Of a DNA stretch of 59,487 nt, positions 12,330-23,032 are shown in pieces. The stretch lies in contig NW_022985166.1 of assembly GCF_010093535.1 (NCBI RefSeq), positions 2,062,949 to 2,122,435 of the forward strand. Reading direction: 5' to 3'. The position numbers were made by a program, and so were the translations under genes. This DNA comes from Lindgomyces ingoldianus. Taxonomy: Eukaryota > Ascomycota > Dothideomycetes > Pleosporales > Lindgomycetaceae. The notes below the pieces were generated by a model, which was given only the letters and a program-made list of their open reading frames with translations, searched no databases and was not told the origin of the DNA. Within the stretch, counting starts at the first letter, position 1. Each line of letters starts with the position of its first letter.

Positions 12330-15300
12330 TAACGCGTCCAACAGGAAGTATTACGTTACGGTACTACCAACTTTGTCAGCGCTACGTCTCAGATTACAGT
12401 TACTTACGTACAGTTGACTAGACGCTAAGAGGACTTACAGTTGCACAAACGTAACAGTTGGTTTTTAACTGCGTATATGGTCAGCTAGAGTGTTAAGCTC
12501 ACTATAAACTACTTGTTAATGGAGCTAGTTCTTCTGTAGTTGTAGCGCCTTAATTGTAGCCCTACTAAGAGAATTCCTATTAATTGTAACAGTCCTCCTG
12601 CCTCTGCTGAAGGCTCTCTCGCAGTCGCAGCTAGTGCTTAGTATAGAGAGGAAATTAAGGGCGATTTTGAACAGAGTTAGGTACGTATTACAACTAACCT
12701 TAAGCCACTAAGTGAGAGGCTCTCCTTATAGAGGACTGTTGTCCTTTGCCTCTGTAAGGTTGTTAAACAAGCTGTTGTAGTATTGTTGTAACTCTGTTGT
12801 TTTTTTCACCCGCTTGTACGCTTTTTAGCTAGTAAAGAAGGTAGAGTTAACACTAAGAGTCTCTTTAAGGAGGCCTCTAGAGGCAGGAATTTTCCGCTAG
12901 GGGATCTCTGTTAGCTTAGGCTCTACCTGCTCCTCTGCGTTAACGTAGCGCTAGAAGATCTCCTTTATAGAGGACTTAGCCTTTTTATGCTAGAGCTTGT
13001 GTTTACGCTAGTGTTGTTTAAACTAGTAAAGCTAGAGGCGTAGGTAAAGAACAGTTGCAACTGCGTAGTATGACACTAGTAGATTAAGTATTAGCTTCTC
13101 CTAGTATGTTAGAAGCTTCTTAAGCCTAAAGGCTACGCTGTTTTTAAGGTAGGAGTTAGGTACTTCTAGCTTAACTTTAACTTTTACCTATAGAAGCTTC
13201 TTATACAGCACCTAGAGGTTAATAATAGTTATCTATAGAGAACTTTGCTTACAGTTGCCCTTAAGCCTCTTAGTTATTTAATAGAACAGCTTAAGGAAGT
13301 TTGTAAGGCGCTTAACCTCCTTCTACTTGTTGTTGCGTATAACTTCTTAAAGCGCAGTGTTACTAGGTACGTAAGAGTTATTGTTATCTGTTCTTTGCTA
13401 TTTGCATATAAACTTTGTAATAGCATCTTTAAGATAGAGGCAGCAGAGAAGCATAAGGTAGGTTAAGTGCTAGCAGACGCTGCTATCTTGTATTAAATTA
13501 AAGGTGCTAAAGCTCTAGAGCTTATTGTTGTTGCTAAGGTTTTATTGTACAGCTTTAAAAGCTTTACAGCGCTTGTGTAAGAAGAGTATAGTGTTAATAA
13601 AGTTATGTAACTTTCTAATAACCTTGTGTTTTTAATAAAGCTTAAACTGCTCTTAAGGAGCAGCTCTAGCTAGGGCAGCTTTAAATTAACTAATTCTGCG
13701 TCTGTATATAACTGCCTTTACTACTAGTTGTATTGTATAGCTAGCGCAGCGTAGGCGGTGCTTATTGCTAAGCTTGGTACTAAGATGTTCTGCAAGGTGG
13801 GCGATAGTTGTAGAATTGTTATTAGACGCGTTGTTAGCAACAAAACAACTAAATTTTAACGTGACGTTGTAATCCTAGATGACCTTAATAATTGTTGGAG
13901 GGTGCCTCCTTAGCGTTTGCCCTTGCACGTGATTAGGGTTAGCGCTTTAGCATTTCTACAGATAAATAGCTTCCTCTGTAGCTTTAATTAAACCTTAAGC
14001 CCTCTGTCTAATAATAATAGCCTACGCCTAGTTCTTACCTGTATGGTTGCTAAATAGGTTGTTAAAGCTAATAAGTAAGTCTTATTAGCAGTAGTTAGCA
14101 TCTAATTTATGTGTAGTTAGTAAATGTTTTAATTTTTGCGCTGCTAAGACGCTACTCTAGCCTGCCTAGAGATCTGCTAAGAACACTAACCTACAAAGTG
14201 CGACACTACACTAAGAAAGGAGAGGTAGTTTAGAGAAGTCTATATATTAACGCTTAACGCAATTTTAGATTTAGCTATTCTTAGTACTGTTTAAATCTCT
14301 TCCTTCTGCTGCGCAAAACCTAAGTTTACGTAGAAAGAGATAGTAGTTGCTGACAACGGTAGGGCTGCGAGAAGGTTGCCACAGTTCTAGGTAAGGATTG
14401 CCTGAAGTTCTGCTAACAATGCATTACAGAAGGTTTAGTCCTGTAGGATAACCTAGTTAACTACTGCGCTCTGTAGAGCTTCCTTATCCCACAGCCTGTA
14501 AGAGACTACGCAGGCTGCTCCTACAGCTGCTTTCTATAGGCTGCTTAGGGTACAAGGACTGTTAGGTAAAAGCGCTCCTCTAGCTACATCTATTTAGTAA
14601 TCCTTCTGCAGATAAGCAACAATATAGGTGTAGCTGTTAACAAATTTGCTAGCTTCTTAAAGTCTTTAAGAGTGGCAGAGCTTACAGAGCCACACTTTTA
14701 CCTTCTAGCTGTCTTTATCCCTATACTGTAAATCTGCTTTATAGAGCTAAACAGCTAACAGTTTACGCCCTTCTTAAAGAGCGCTGAGGTGCTTTACTTA
14801 GTATCTTAGCTTCTTAGCTCTTAGCTTCTTTTTATTAACATATATATTGTCCTACTTAATTAGAAACTTCTAGCTAGCGTTGAGTTAAGAGTCCTTTAGG
14901 AACTCTTTAGATTGTACATCTAGAGATAGCAAGCCCTCTTAAGATGATAAGGTTAATGATGATTGTAATTTTTTAAGCCTTTAAGAGCCTGCGTGGTGGT
15001 AGTGTGGGGTTAATAAGGAGGAGGAGGAGGAGGCAACAGCTTAGCTGTTAGTACAGCGCAGGCGGCCAGCTTAAAGGAAGTGTTAGAGACTTATATTAAC
15101 AAGATAGGCAATAGCAATTAGGAGAGATGGGATGGAGATGTTATTTTGTGAGAGAATACTTAGAGAAAAACACCCCTTTGTTATAGTAGGTAATTAAGAA
15201 AACTCTGCTTGTTGTACGGCATACACTAATAGTTACACTACAGGAGCAGCCCTTACTACATCACCACCTTACCTTAGCTAACCTCTCTAACAAAACTCTA

Positions 15301-15457
15301 ACAAAACACTAAAAACGCTTATACAACTGTAATATGGTTGTCTGTTTAAGCTTCACAAACGTAATGTAACGGTTGAGAGGCTGTTACTTACGTACGGTAT
15401 GTGTAACTGTAAGGAAGTGGAACGTACCAACCGTATTACGTACTGTTGGACGCGTTG
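12330..15457 (-). mobile_element. RIPped hAT element inside nested hAT 1
   Basis: The 8-bp target duplication GGACGATT lies at 12322-12329 and 15458-15465. The terminal inverted repeats start (T/C)AACGCGTCCAACAG. The interior is TpA-rich with stops in every frame, unlike the sequence on either side, so RIP stops sharply at both borders. The minus strand about 12640-12530 still reads FLSILSTSCDCERAFSRG, a hAT C-terminal dimerisation motif. An almost identical motif is at 47180-47230, so other copies of this family exist. Confidence 0.85.
12530..12650 (-). pseudogene. hAT dimerisation-domain remnant (RIPped)
   Basis: The minus strand encodes IALNFLSILSTSCDCERAF followed by a basic stretch and KALQLQKN, then stops. 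This matches the CDCERAF core of the hAT C-terminal domain. The N-terminal part should extend towards 15000 but is unreadable. Confidence 0.75.
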
Positions 15458-16143
15458 GGACGATTACGCTTCGATTGATCCACTAGCAGACGACGGTATC
15501 TTCAATTCAAGTCCTCCTACGTCTCCCTATCCACAGCCGATTAGAAACGAGCTTGATTCCATTCTGGACACGCTGAAAGTCAAATCTAACTCAACTACCC
15601 ATATCGACGACTGTAAGGCTTTTATCGCAGCTGATACAATCAATATTGACGGGTTAACACCGCTGGAATGGTGGTGTTGCTCAGAACAGCGTCGTCAATA
15701 TCCTCGGCTGAGCCGAATGGCCATCGCCATTCACTCTATACCGGCAGAATCGGCAGAGCCTGAACGGACGTTTTCTGGGGCTCGGAGAACTTGTTCATGG
15801 GACAGGCTACGTTTAAGTTGTATAAAGATCGAAATGATAGAATGTATCGCCAGTTGGCTGCGGGAAGACCATGTCAAGCCATTACATGAAGATGGACTTG
15901 GCCTGCCAGTTGGAGAGGTAGTGGATGATCAAGACGTCATGGAAACGGAACTTCTAGAGGTCGTGGATAGCCTGTAAATTGATCATTTTGTAATCGTAAT
16001 AAATCGTGATAAACGTGATTATATCATGCTAAATCGACTTCAATTTAGCATTATCAGGATAAATGAGGGAGCGATTTGGCAGAACAGGATAAGCAGGATT
16101 TAGCAGGATTTAGCAGTATAGCATTGTGTGCGCGCCAAGAAAT

Positions 16144-16179
16144 AATGGTCCCATCTTCCTAAGCGAAGATGGGACCATT
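16144..16179. repeat. Perfect 15-bp stem hairpin next to a G14 run
   Basis: AATGGTCCCATCTTC, a 6-nt loop CTAAGC, then the exact complement. It is followed by 14 consecutive G at 16186-16199. It lies in the 3' non-coding part of nested hAT 1. Confidence 0.9.
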
Positions 16180-17474
16180 CGTAGCGGGGGGGGGGGGGGC
16201 ATCCAAACTTCACTTTTCGCGGGAGAAACCATGCCGCCCGCGCCCATGTATGAACGTGATAGATCATGATAATCATGATAAATCATGATAATGATAAATG
16301 GACCTACGATGATAACGTGATATGATAAATCGGCTCAGATTTATCATGATTTATCACGATGCCCATGTATGGCCACAATCACTCACATGTACGATGCCGC
16401 ATCTACAAGCCAAGCAAACGGCCATATGGAAGATGTTCACCGCGTCAATAAAGACGGGCTATTGTCACCGCTAAGGAAGAAACAACGCACTTTCTTTGAC
16501 CTAACTAATCTGAACTCTCATCGACCGAAGGATCAAGCCGTAATGAACGCTTTTATAGCATCATTCGATCCTCTACACTTTCAACATCTGCTTATACGCT
16601 GGGTGGCCTGCGACAACGTTCCATTTGATAAGCTTGAGAGTTCGTACTTCCGCGAACTTATGGAATACGCAAACAGCGCTATTATTGAGTCAGGAAGTCT
16701 GCCTACACATAATACAATCCGTGAATGGATTGTACGGTCCTTTAATAGCCACAAAGGTGTCGTAACTGAGCTACTTGGCCGCTCAATTAGCAGGATTAAT
16801 GTCTCCTTTGATGCTTGGTCCTCCCGCAAGTTCACCTCCCTCCTCGGCCTTACCGTACACTTTCTTGATGAAGAAGGGAAGCTTCGTACATTCCTTCTAG
16901 GCCTCCCGCAAATCGAGGGCCGCCACACGGGCGAGAATCTTGCAGAACGCGTTGGTGAAATAATTGACGAATTTGGCTTTGAGGATCGTATCGGATACTT
17001 TGTTACAGATAATGCGGACAATAACGACACGTGTTTCGAAGATCTAGGCATCGAATCTGGCTTTAATAAGCAGCATCGGCGGCTTCGCTGCTGCGGGCAT
17101 ATTATTAACCTCGTCGCCCGATCTATACTCTTTGGCACGGATGCCGACGCCTTTGAGGAGGAATGCCAAGCCGACAAAGAGGTTCAAGATGAGATGAGGC
17201 TCTGGAGGTCGAAAGGCCCAATTGGCAAGCTACACAATATTGTGCACTGGGTGCAAAGATCTGGCCAGCGTATTCACAAGCTCCACCAGCTCCAGCTTAT
17301 TGAGAATACCGCAGCGCTTTCGGCGTAGCGTAGTACGGAGCCGTAGTCTACGCTACGGAAGTGCCCCGTAGCGTAAGTACGTAGGGCATATCTTTGAAAT
17401 ACGGTGCCGTACGTAGATACCTCTGCCACCATAAAGTACGCTTGTACGCCGTAATATTTATACGGATTTCATAT

Positions 17475-19254
17475 AAGCTCGGGTATATAGCTTCCGCGCA
17501 CATATAGCTTCCGCGCACCCCACCAAAACGCGACACCTGCAGAAAAGACGCGATATCTCTCAACAACGCCCTTCAATATGGATGCCCGTGAGCAAGCTAT
17601 ACAATCAGCTATCAGCGATCTCAATACAGGTGTTTATACTAGCCAGCGCGCGGCTGCTAAGGCGTACGGTATTCCTCCTTCTACCTTACGCGATCGAATC
17701 AATGGCGCAACAAATCAACAAAATAGCCACGAACACCAACAGCGACTAACCTCTCTCCAAGAAGATTTCCTTGTAGACTAGATCCTTAAAGAGGACGCGC
17801 GCGGCTACCCTCCTCCCCACGCTCGTGCGCGAGAAATGGCGAATCGAATTCTACGTATGAACGGCGACGATCAACCTGTCGGCAAGCTCTGGATCTCACA
17901 CTTTGTCAAGCGCCAACCACGCGTCGCCTCAGTTATCGGCCGGAAGATTGATGCTCAGAGAGTCGAGGCGGCTACACCAGATCAGCTACGCGCGTTCCTC
18001 GAGCTCTATGAGCAGACGCGAGAGCGCCTCAATATACGGCCGGAGGATACGTACAATATGGATGAGACAGGCATCGCCCTAGGCGTATGTACGAATACCC
18101 GCGTCCTTGTCAAAGCATCAAAGAAGAAGGCTGAAGTCAAGTCGCCAGAGAGTCGCGAGTGGGTGTCGATAATTGAGTGCGTATCTGCGACAGGGCGGAA
18201 GCTACGCCCTGGAGTTATCTTCAAGGGCCAGAGCCTACAATCAACTTGGTTCCCTGCTGAATCAGTACCTAGCTGGCTCTTTACAACGTCTCAGAATGGA
18301 TGGACCTCAAACGAGATAGGTTTTGAGTGGCTACAGCGTATATTTCTTCCTGAGACGGCGCCAGTGGAGGGCCGATACCGACTCCTGATTCTTGACGGTC
18401 ATGGCAGCCATATTGATCTAGACTTCCTCCTGCTCTGCAAGCAGAATAAAGTCTACCTTCTCTATCTACCTGCGCACTCCTCCCACGTCCTACAGCCTCT
18501 AGACCTCGCTCCGTTCTCCGTTATCAAGACCAAGTACCGCCGCCAGATCAACAGCCTAGCCTCGCTCGACGACGCAGCGCCTGTCAAGAAGGAGCGCTTT
18601 ATTACCTGCTATTATCAAGCTCGAGAGGAAGGCTTTACAGATCGTGTAATTCGGGCTGGTTGGCGGGCTGCTGGCCTCTACCCGTTTAATATCAACCAGG
18701 TGCTTAGCTCATCACAAGTCTCGCACCAGCCAATTACGCCTTCACGCCCAAGGCAAGCTCAATCACCTATTGAGGCCTTCCTCTCTACCCCTCAGGGCCC
18801 TCGCGATATCTACCTTGCCCAGCAGGATATCCAGAGTTGCGAAAATCTTGGTCCTATTACGGAAAGCAAGTAAGGCGCTAGCAAACGCAAATACTAGAGC
18901 AGCAGCGCTAGAAGCACAGAAAAGGCGCCTTGAGGCTAAACTAGAGATCGCTCTCCCTCAAGCCCCTCGAAAGCGTGTTCAAGTAGACCCAACTCAACGC
19001 TTTACAGAAGTCGGGAATATTATGGTGGCAATACGCAGATCAGCAGCTACAGCAGCGCAGCTAGAAAAAACTGCTCCAGAGAGAGCTGCTAAAAAAGCTG
19101 CAGCAGCTGCAGCAGCTGCAACTCTTGAATCTATGTGTACTCAATGGCAATTATAAGGGCGTTGTCGAGAAATATCGCGTCTTTTTTTACAGGTATAGCG
19201 TTTTGGTGGGGTGCGCGGGAGCTAAATGTGCGCGGAAGCTATATACCCGAGCTT
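17475..19254 (+). mobile_element. Fot/pogo-type element inside nested hAT 2
   Basis: Long inverted terminal repeats of about 90 bp start AAGCTCGGGTATATAGC on the left and mirror at 19160-19254 on the right. TA flanks both ends, as expected of Tc1/mariner/pogo elements. It carries one nearly complete transposase gene on the same strand as the host hAT. Confidence 0.88.
17578..19153 (+). pseudogene. Fot/pogo transposase, two lesions
   Basis: The frame from 17578 begins with a psq-type helix-turn-helix (SQRAAAKAYGIPPSTLRDRI). A TAG at 17779 interrupts it, most likely from TGG (Trp). It then continues as a CENPB-type HTH (PVGKLWISHFVKRQP) and the DDE_1 core: YNMDETGIALG (first Asp), LLILDGHGSH (second Asp) and SSHVLQPLDLAPF (third Asp). 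A frameshift at about 18830 moves the reading to the frame containing LLRKASKALANANTRAA, the normal basic coiled tail of this family, ending near 19153. Apart from these two lesions the protein is full length. Confidence 0.88.
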
Positions 19255-19436
19255 ATATATATGACATGACCTTTCGAAGGCGGCGGATCTCGTGCTGGGG
19301 GTGGCATATTGTTCGTGGGTTGGTGTAACTGTTTTTCTGCCGTGTAACACCCACTATAGAAAATTTTGCTGTCGACGAGTAGGGCCCATCTCTCGTACCG
19401 TCTCTATCTCTTTCCAACGTGTATATCGTCGTCGTT

Positions 19437-21536
19437 ATGAACAGCTTTGTTACTCGTAGCTCTCGTAGCTCCTAGGCCTCGCAGGCAGGTCAGCAGCCTG
19501 CCTTTGAGCCCTATCATCATGCCGCGTCTCGAAGGTTTTCTGCCGCCGCCGCCGCCAAAGCTCTTAAAAAAAGCCAGGTATTGAACTCCTCCGCGTCGCA
19601 GAGCTATGCCAGCACTATTGCTAGTACTAAAAGCCAGTCTTTTAATTATACAAACGCCCTAGCCGTCAATCATGAGTATACAGACTTAGCAACAGGCCCA
19701 CGCTTTAATATCAATTAGGAGAGGCTCTGGCATAGCAAGCGCCACCTGCGTAGTGGCCGTGTAGGATTTCGCGTCAAGAGTAAATCTCAGCTGCTTGGCA
19801 AGAGATCCCTAGCGTCTATATAGAAATACAGCGTTAAGCTGGAGTATCTAGAGGACGATCTAATTAGCAAATCTATTATTTTCTTGTACTAGTTGTGCTA
19901 TAAGAGAAAGATCTCGTACTGTTGCTTTGCCGTCAACAGTACAAGGCATATCAAAGAGCACCTCAAGAAGGCGCACAAGCTCAATCCTGACAGTAGGCTG
20001 ATGCCTGCGCCCGTTGCTCACTAGCCAGCTAATCCTTTTGAGGCCGCTGTCGCTGTAGCTGGCAGCCAGCCATCCTTTGGCCAGTCTCCTTGGCAGAAGG
20101 AATAGTTGCTGGCGTCTCTCGTCGACTCGATAAGACTTTCATTAAGGCCATAGACGTAATTACGCCACCAGATCTCTACGTCGGGAGCGAGTGCCGTATA
20201 CGTTGCGCAGGCCATATCATCAATCTCATTACTAAAGCTCTAATATACAGAAAAGGCGTAAGCAAATTTGAGGAAGAGCTAGCTTAGGCATCTCTGCAAC
20301 AGCAATTCAAGTTGTATAGGAGTTATGGCGTTGTTAGAAAGCTATAAAACTTTATTAACTTAGTCTACAACTCCTATAAGCGTCGGCGCGCCTTTAAGAC
20401 TATTCAGAAAGGCGTACTTAACAAGAGAGAGCTGTACAATTACTCGACGCTTAATCTTGTCAAGGATGGCGGCGTACGCTGGCACAGCGTTTTATCTTAT
20501 GCTACTCCGCTGCGACAAGCTCAAAGAGACGATTCGACGTTACTTCAAGAAAGTACGACTTGAAACTATTACTACTGACGAGGAGGAGGACGCCGCTACT
20601 ACTACCGAAGGCTATCTCCCTAACAACGCCCTTACTAATGACGACTGGGACGAGGTTACTGCTACTAACGAGGTCTTGCAGCTATTCTACTCAACTAGTC
20701 GTAGCCTTGAAGGCAACGCTAGTCAGAGCGGCTTTGGCAGCCTCTGGCAGACGATTGTCAACTTGCAAGAGATATACGAGTGGCTTACTGACGGCGTTGA
20801 CGAGGTCCCTGGCGTCAAACAATCAGCGTACCTGTCAGGCGGCATCTCTCTGGCAAAGCTTGTTATTGAGCCTACGCCGTCCGTATATTGCGTCGCGACT
20901 GCACTCTATCCTCGCCTCCGTCTTTTATAGTTCAAGACCTACTAGAAGAAGTTTCCTAATTGGCACTAGAAAGCTGAGCGCTCGTTGAGAGACGTCTTTT
21001 AACAATATCTCAACGCCAAGGACGAGCCTAACGAGCGAGATGAGGATACTGAGGAGCCTACTTGTCGAATGCTTCCTGGATCTTATGCAACTGACGAGCG
21101 ACGTCTACGTACGATGAACGTCGACGTACATCTCCTTACTGGCAAGCGTAGCTTCAAGCGTTAAAAGCGTATAACTCAGCTTGACGAGTATATCAACAGC
21201 CTCTACAAGGACTTACTAGCGGCGGAAAAGGATCCAAAGATCAACGCCCTTATAGATGACTCACACCGCTAGTGGGTAGAGGAAGGCAGGACGCGCTTTC
21301 CTATTGTTTACAAGCTAGCGATGGATTACTTGTCAGTGCCAGCGACGTCCTGCGACTGTGAGAGGGCCTTCAGTACAGCCAAACGTACGATCACGTGCGA
21401 TCGCAATTTACTGTCGCCGGCGTTAATCGAGGTTCTACAACTTCAGAAGAACTGGCTCCGAAGAGGCGTTATTAAAAGCTACCTCAACGAGCTGACTACA
21501 TGTATCCAGAAGAAATCGTTCACAGGCTTTGCCTAA
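19437..21536 (+). pseudogene. hAT transposase of nested element 2, RIP-mutated
   Basis: Starting at 19437 the frame reads MNSFVTRSSRSS, then TAG at a likely Trp. The zinc-finger region near 19900 is recognisable by CYKRK, CCFAVN and HIKEHLKKAH. Core pieces are CAGHIINLITKAL (20196-20240) and a 20457-20930 block. The C-terminal dimerisation domain is intact at 21321-21536 (LSVPATSCDCERAFSTAKRT). About a dozen TAG or TAA codons interrupt the frame, mostly in Trp or Gln positions. The gene is inactive. Confidence 0.8.
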
Positions 21537-22034
21537 TTAGGAAAATTGTATACACTTTTCTCCGTACTACGCCCGTACACCGTAATTACGCCGTACGCCA
21601 GAGATCCTCAGCCGTAGCGTACGTACGTAGGGCTTGAGGCCTTTCACCGTAACGTAGTAGGGCCACTATGCTACGGATTACGCTACGCCGAAAGCGCTGG
21701 AATACCGCTTTGAATCTTGAAGACAAAACAACCTACGATGTCTTCACAGATAACGCTACCCGCTGGAATTCATCTGAGGCGATGATGGAGCGGGGCTACC
21801 GGCTTCGGAACCCACTTGATACCATGGTCCAAGCACAGGTAACGGAGTGGAACCAATACGTGGCTAGGAAGACCGATAAGGAGACAAAACCGATGCCAAA
21901 AAAGAGTCGAAAGAAGCCGGCGATTGTTGATGATAAGATGTCTGCTGAGGATTGGTCGGTGATTGCAGAGTATCTGGCTATATTGAAGCCGTTGAAGACA
22001 GCTACCAAGCGCCTTGAAGGCCGACCTGAAGAAG

Positions 22035-22079
22035 GTGAGTTAATCCTAGCTATGTAATACTTAAACTTATAGACTCTAG
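22035..22079 (+). other. 45-nt intron in outer hAT transposase
   Basis: The donor is GTGAGT at 22035 and the acceptor ACTCTAG ends at 22079. Without removal the frame meets TAA and TAG; with removal the frame continues as EEGKFGAIWEVL, the conserved hAT order. Another AG at 22071-22072 would give the wrong phase. Confidence 0.75.
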
Positions 22080-22799
22080 GGAAATTTGGTGCAATCTGGG
22101 AGGTTCTGCTAACAATGGAGTGGCTTCTTAAGCACCTGGAAGAGACCAAAATCCAACACGAACGAGATGAAGAACCACACCTACGAATTGGCTGCAATCT
22201 TGGCTGGATAAAGATGGATGAATACTACGCCCTCACCGAGGATAGCCCTGTTTACCTCGCCACCCTTGTCCTCCATCCTGCCTTCCGCTGGTCAACCGTC
22301 GAGTCACAATGGATAGATCACCCTGATTGGTTGGCGAGAGGAAAGATAGCTGTGCAAGCGCTGTGGGAGGAGTATCGAAAGCTCCCTGTCGAGCAGGATA
22401 CTATGCCTGAGCAATCCACCGTTACAAAGAAGACAACCGACCTAGATGACTTTATGGCCTCAATTAGGAAGCTCAGCACTCAGCCTGCACCTTCACCGTC
22501 GCCTACACGCGACGAGTACGCAGAATGGGTGGCCACTACCGACCCAGGCGACTGTTTGGTGGATAATCCAATTCAGTACTGGCTTCTTCGAAGACGTCAG
22601 TATCCACGCCTCTCCCGTATGGCAATTGATCTCTTTTCAATCCCCGCGATGTCTTCTGAGCCGGAACGGATATTCAGCCTTACAGGGCAGATGGTTACAC
22701 CTCAAAGAAGCCGGCTCAAAGCGGATATTATAGGAGCAGCTCAATGTATATCGTCTTGGGAAAAGAACCGGGTTATTCAAATAGCATCATAATGCTAAG

Positions 22800-22920
22800 A
22801 ACTAACTATCCAGATATCCAAATAGATCTAAATCTTGGCAAATCAAATCAAATCAAATCAATACATGCTAGTATCAAATCAAATCAAATTGAACCTCCAA
22901 TTTGATTTGATTTATTTGAT
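22800..22920. repeat. Right subterminal AAATC repeats of outer hAT
   Basis: CAAATC/GATTTG units clustered within 130 bp of the right end, mirroring 9385-9475. Confidence 0.7.
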
Positions 22921-23032
22921 GACAAGCCTGTCCAGACTTGCCAGGGCACTTGTAGCGTTGCAAAACAGGGAGTAAACTGAGTTATCTGAATGCCTAGACA
23001 GATCATTACATACAATAGTTGCCCGATTTGCA

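Larger units (their letters stand above)
10588..15977 (+). pseudogene. hAT transposase of nested element 1, broken
   Basis: Piece one (10588 to about 11195) has a BED-like finger (SCTQCSSW then HVLRRH) and a helical region. A +1 frameshift at about 11190-11200 moves the frame, which continues as IHIASDLWTSPHRHGML, HTGDNATSNDTC, CIGHIINLSLQAF and NATRWSSWY up to 12329. The 12330-15457 element, with target duplication GGACGATT, splits the gene. The frame resumes in phase at 15466 and ends with the C-terminal dimerisation domain (RRQYPRLSRMAIAIHSIPAE, SAEPERTFSG). Two lesions are therefore visible, the frameshift and the insertion. There is no RIP signature in the coding parts. Confidence 0.85.
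10463..16371 (+). mobile_element. Nested hAT element 1 (5.9 kb)
   Basis: The 8-bp target duplication GCCACAAT lies at 10455-10462 and 16372-16379. The ends are inverted repeats CATACATGGGCA / TGCCCATGTATG. It sits inside codon 107 of the outer transposase. Subterminal zones hold many TTTATCATGATAAA palindromes and GTGATAAATC units (10477-10600 and 15980-16360). It carries its own hAT transposase gene (10588-15977), which is split by a further element at 12330-15457. Confidence 0.9.
17312..21699 (+). mobile_element. Nested hAT element 2 (4.4 kb)
   Basis: The 8-bp target duplication GAATACCG lies at 17304-17311 and 21700-21707. The terminal inverted repeats are CAGCGCTTTCGGCGTAGCG, identical for 21 bases. 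Subterminal regions repeat CTACGCTACGG/CCGTAGCGTA motifs. It holds a mutated hAT transposase (19437-21536) and a Fot/pogo element (17475-19254). Confidence 0.9.
10143..22792 (+). pseudogene. Outer hAT transposase, split by two hAT insertions
   Basis: The gene survives as 10143-10462, 16380-17311, 21708-22034 and 22080-22792. The first two gaps are nested elements with exact 8-bp target duplications; the third is a 45-nt intron. The pieces total 2292 nt, exactly 764 codons with the stop, and all junctions are in phase. Order of domains: a BED-type zinc finger (about residues 78-110; FWLCKKCHQKKAT then His), the RNase H-like hAT core (VSFDAWSS, TDNADNND, CGHIINLVA), NATRWNSS after the second junction, GKFGAIWEVL after the intron, and the C-terminal dimerisation domain (RRRQYPRLSRMAIDLFSIPA, SEPERIFS). 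I started at 10143 because it is the first ATG before the finger. No other stop or frameshift is visible. The gene is now inactive only because of the insertions. Confidence 0.9.
9377..22930 (+). mobile_element. Outer hAT transposon (13.6 kb with inserts)
   Basis: The left end CAGGCTTGTCA (9377) is matched in inverse by the right end finishing TGACAAGCCTG (22930); the first 27 bases of the two ends differ at one position. The 8-bp target duplication TCCAGACT is present at 9369-9376 and 22931-22938. Both subterminal zones are packed with AAATC/CAAAT units, the usual place for transposase-binding repeats. Its own transposase gene spans 10143-22792 and is broken by two later hAT insertions (10463-16371 and 17312-21699). 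Without them the element would be about 3.26 kb, a normal size for an autonomous hAT. It shows little or no RIP. Confidence 0.92.
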
